DNA of 50,738 nt from assembly GCF_018139695.1 (NCBI RefSeq), contig NZ_JAGSOG010000030.1, positions 1-50,738 of the forward strand. Reading direction: 5' to 3'. A program made the position numbers and the translations under genes. Each line of letters starts with the position of its first letter. Position 1 is the first letter of the stretch. The notes beneath the pieces were generated by a model that was not told the DNA's origin, did not search any database, and saw nothing but the letters and a program-made list of their open reading frames with translations. This DNA comes from Actinospica durhamensis (GTDB lineage: Bacteria > Actinomycetota > Actinomycetes > Streptomycetales > Catenulisporaceae). Below are positions 50,673 through 50,738 of the stretch, piece after piece.

Positions 50673-50738
50673 ATGATGGTGGTTCCGTGGTGGGCGCTGG
50701 TATCGGCGGGCTGCGCTCCCGTGGTGTTGGTGGGCGGG
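50673..50738 (+). CDS. DUF998-like membrane protein, partial (5' end only)
   Basis: The first 22 codons read MMVVPWWALVSAGCAPVVLV followed by GG at the window edge. (x)VPWWALxSxxxAPVxLxGG is the start of actinobacterial DUF998 integral membrane proteins, whose first helix begins here. The remainder lies outside the window. Start could be ATG 50673 or 50676. Confidence 0.65.
   Translation, partial: MMVVPWWALVSAGCAPVVLVGG

Overview
The window is high-GC actinobacterial DNA. The evidence is G/C-rich third codon positions, frequent GTG starts, twin-arginine and Sec exported glycosidases, ROK repressors, PP2C/RsbU-type signalling and several TANNNT-N6/7-ATG leaderless starts. A Streptomyces-like or Catenulispora-like soil actinomycete fits, but the sequence does not fix the genus. 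No phage, plasmid or conjugation backbone and no CRISPR array is visible.

Layout. 1-2.9 kb: a PHP-family phosphoesterase coupled to a 67-aa MoaE C-terminal fragment, a membrane diguanylate cyclase and a TetR regulator. 3.1-7.2 kb: a coupled catabolic set of TauD-type dioxygenase, MFS transporter and aldehyde dehydrogenase. 7.3-13.4 kb (minus strand): an MBL hydrolase, a membrane-anchored NB-ARC/WD40 STAND ATPase, an acidic hypothetical protein and a frameshifted Tat-exported protein. 13.4-18.3 kb: a coupled PP2C phosphatase / CHASE3 histidine kinase / response regulator operon, flanked on both sides by decayed IS5-type transposase pieces and a broken TPR regulator. 18.3-28.3 kb: mostly small hypothetical genes, an exported helical protein with an OmpR-type two-component system, a stand-alone LanC-like protein, and a gene graveyard near 27 kb containing an acyl-CoA dehydrogenase tail and a gene broken by an indel and a 10-bp repeat expansion. 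28.4-31.5 kb (minus strand): a zinc-ribbon/L12-like protein coupled to an ATP-grasp enzyme, a metallophosphoesterase and an aberrant tRNA whose anticodon cannot be assigned. 31.9-36.9 kb: a promoter, a leader of about 320 nt and a 1530-aa modular GH3 glycosidase. 37.0-44.2 kb (minus strand): a four-gene MacB/FtsX-type ABC export operon with one ATPase fused to an AbrB-like domain. 45.1-50.4 kb: two overlapping ROK regulators divergent from a Tat-exported GH3 beta-glucosidase, then a terminator and the start of a DUF998 membrane protein.

How the parts fit. The two GH3 enzymes and the ROK pair suggest growth on plant or fungal beta-glucans with sugar-responsive control. The TauD/MFS/ALDH set looks like uptake and oxidation of a small organic sulfate, sulfonate or related compound. 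The most unusual items are the tRNA-like gene, the repeat-disrupted gene at 27.2-27.6 kb, the truncated MoaE that has its own ribosome-binding site, the ABC-AbrB fusion, and 13-bp tandem repeats at three separate places, two of them bracketing the large GH3 gene.
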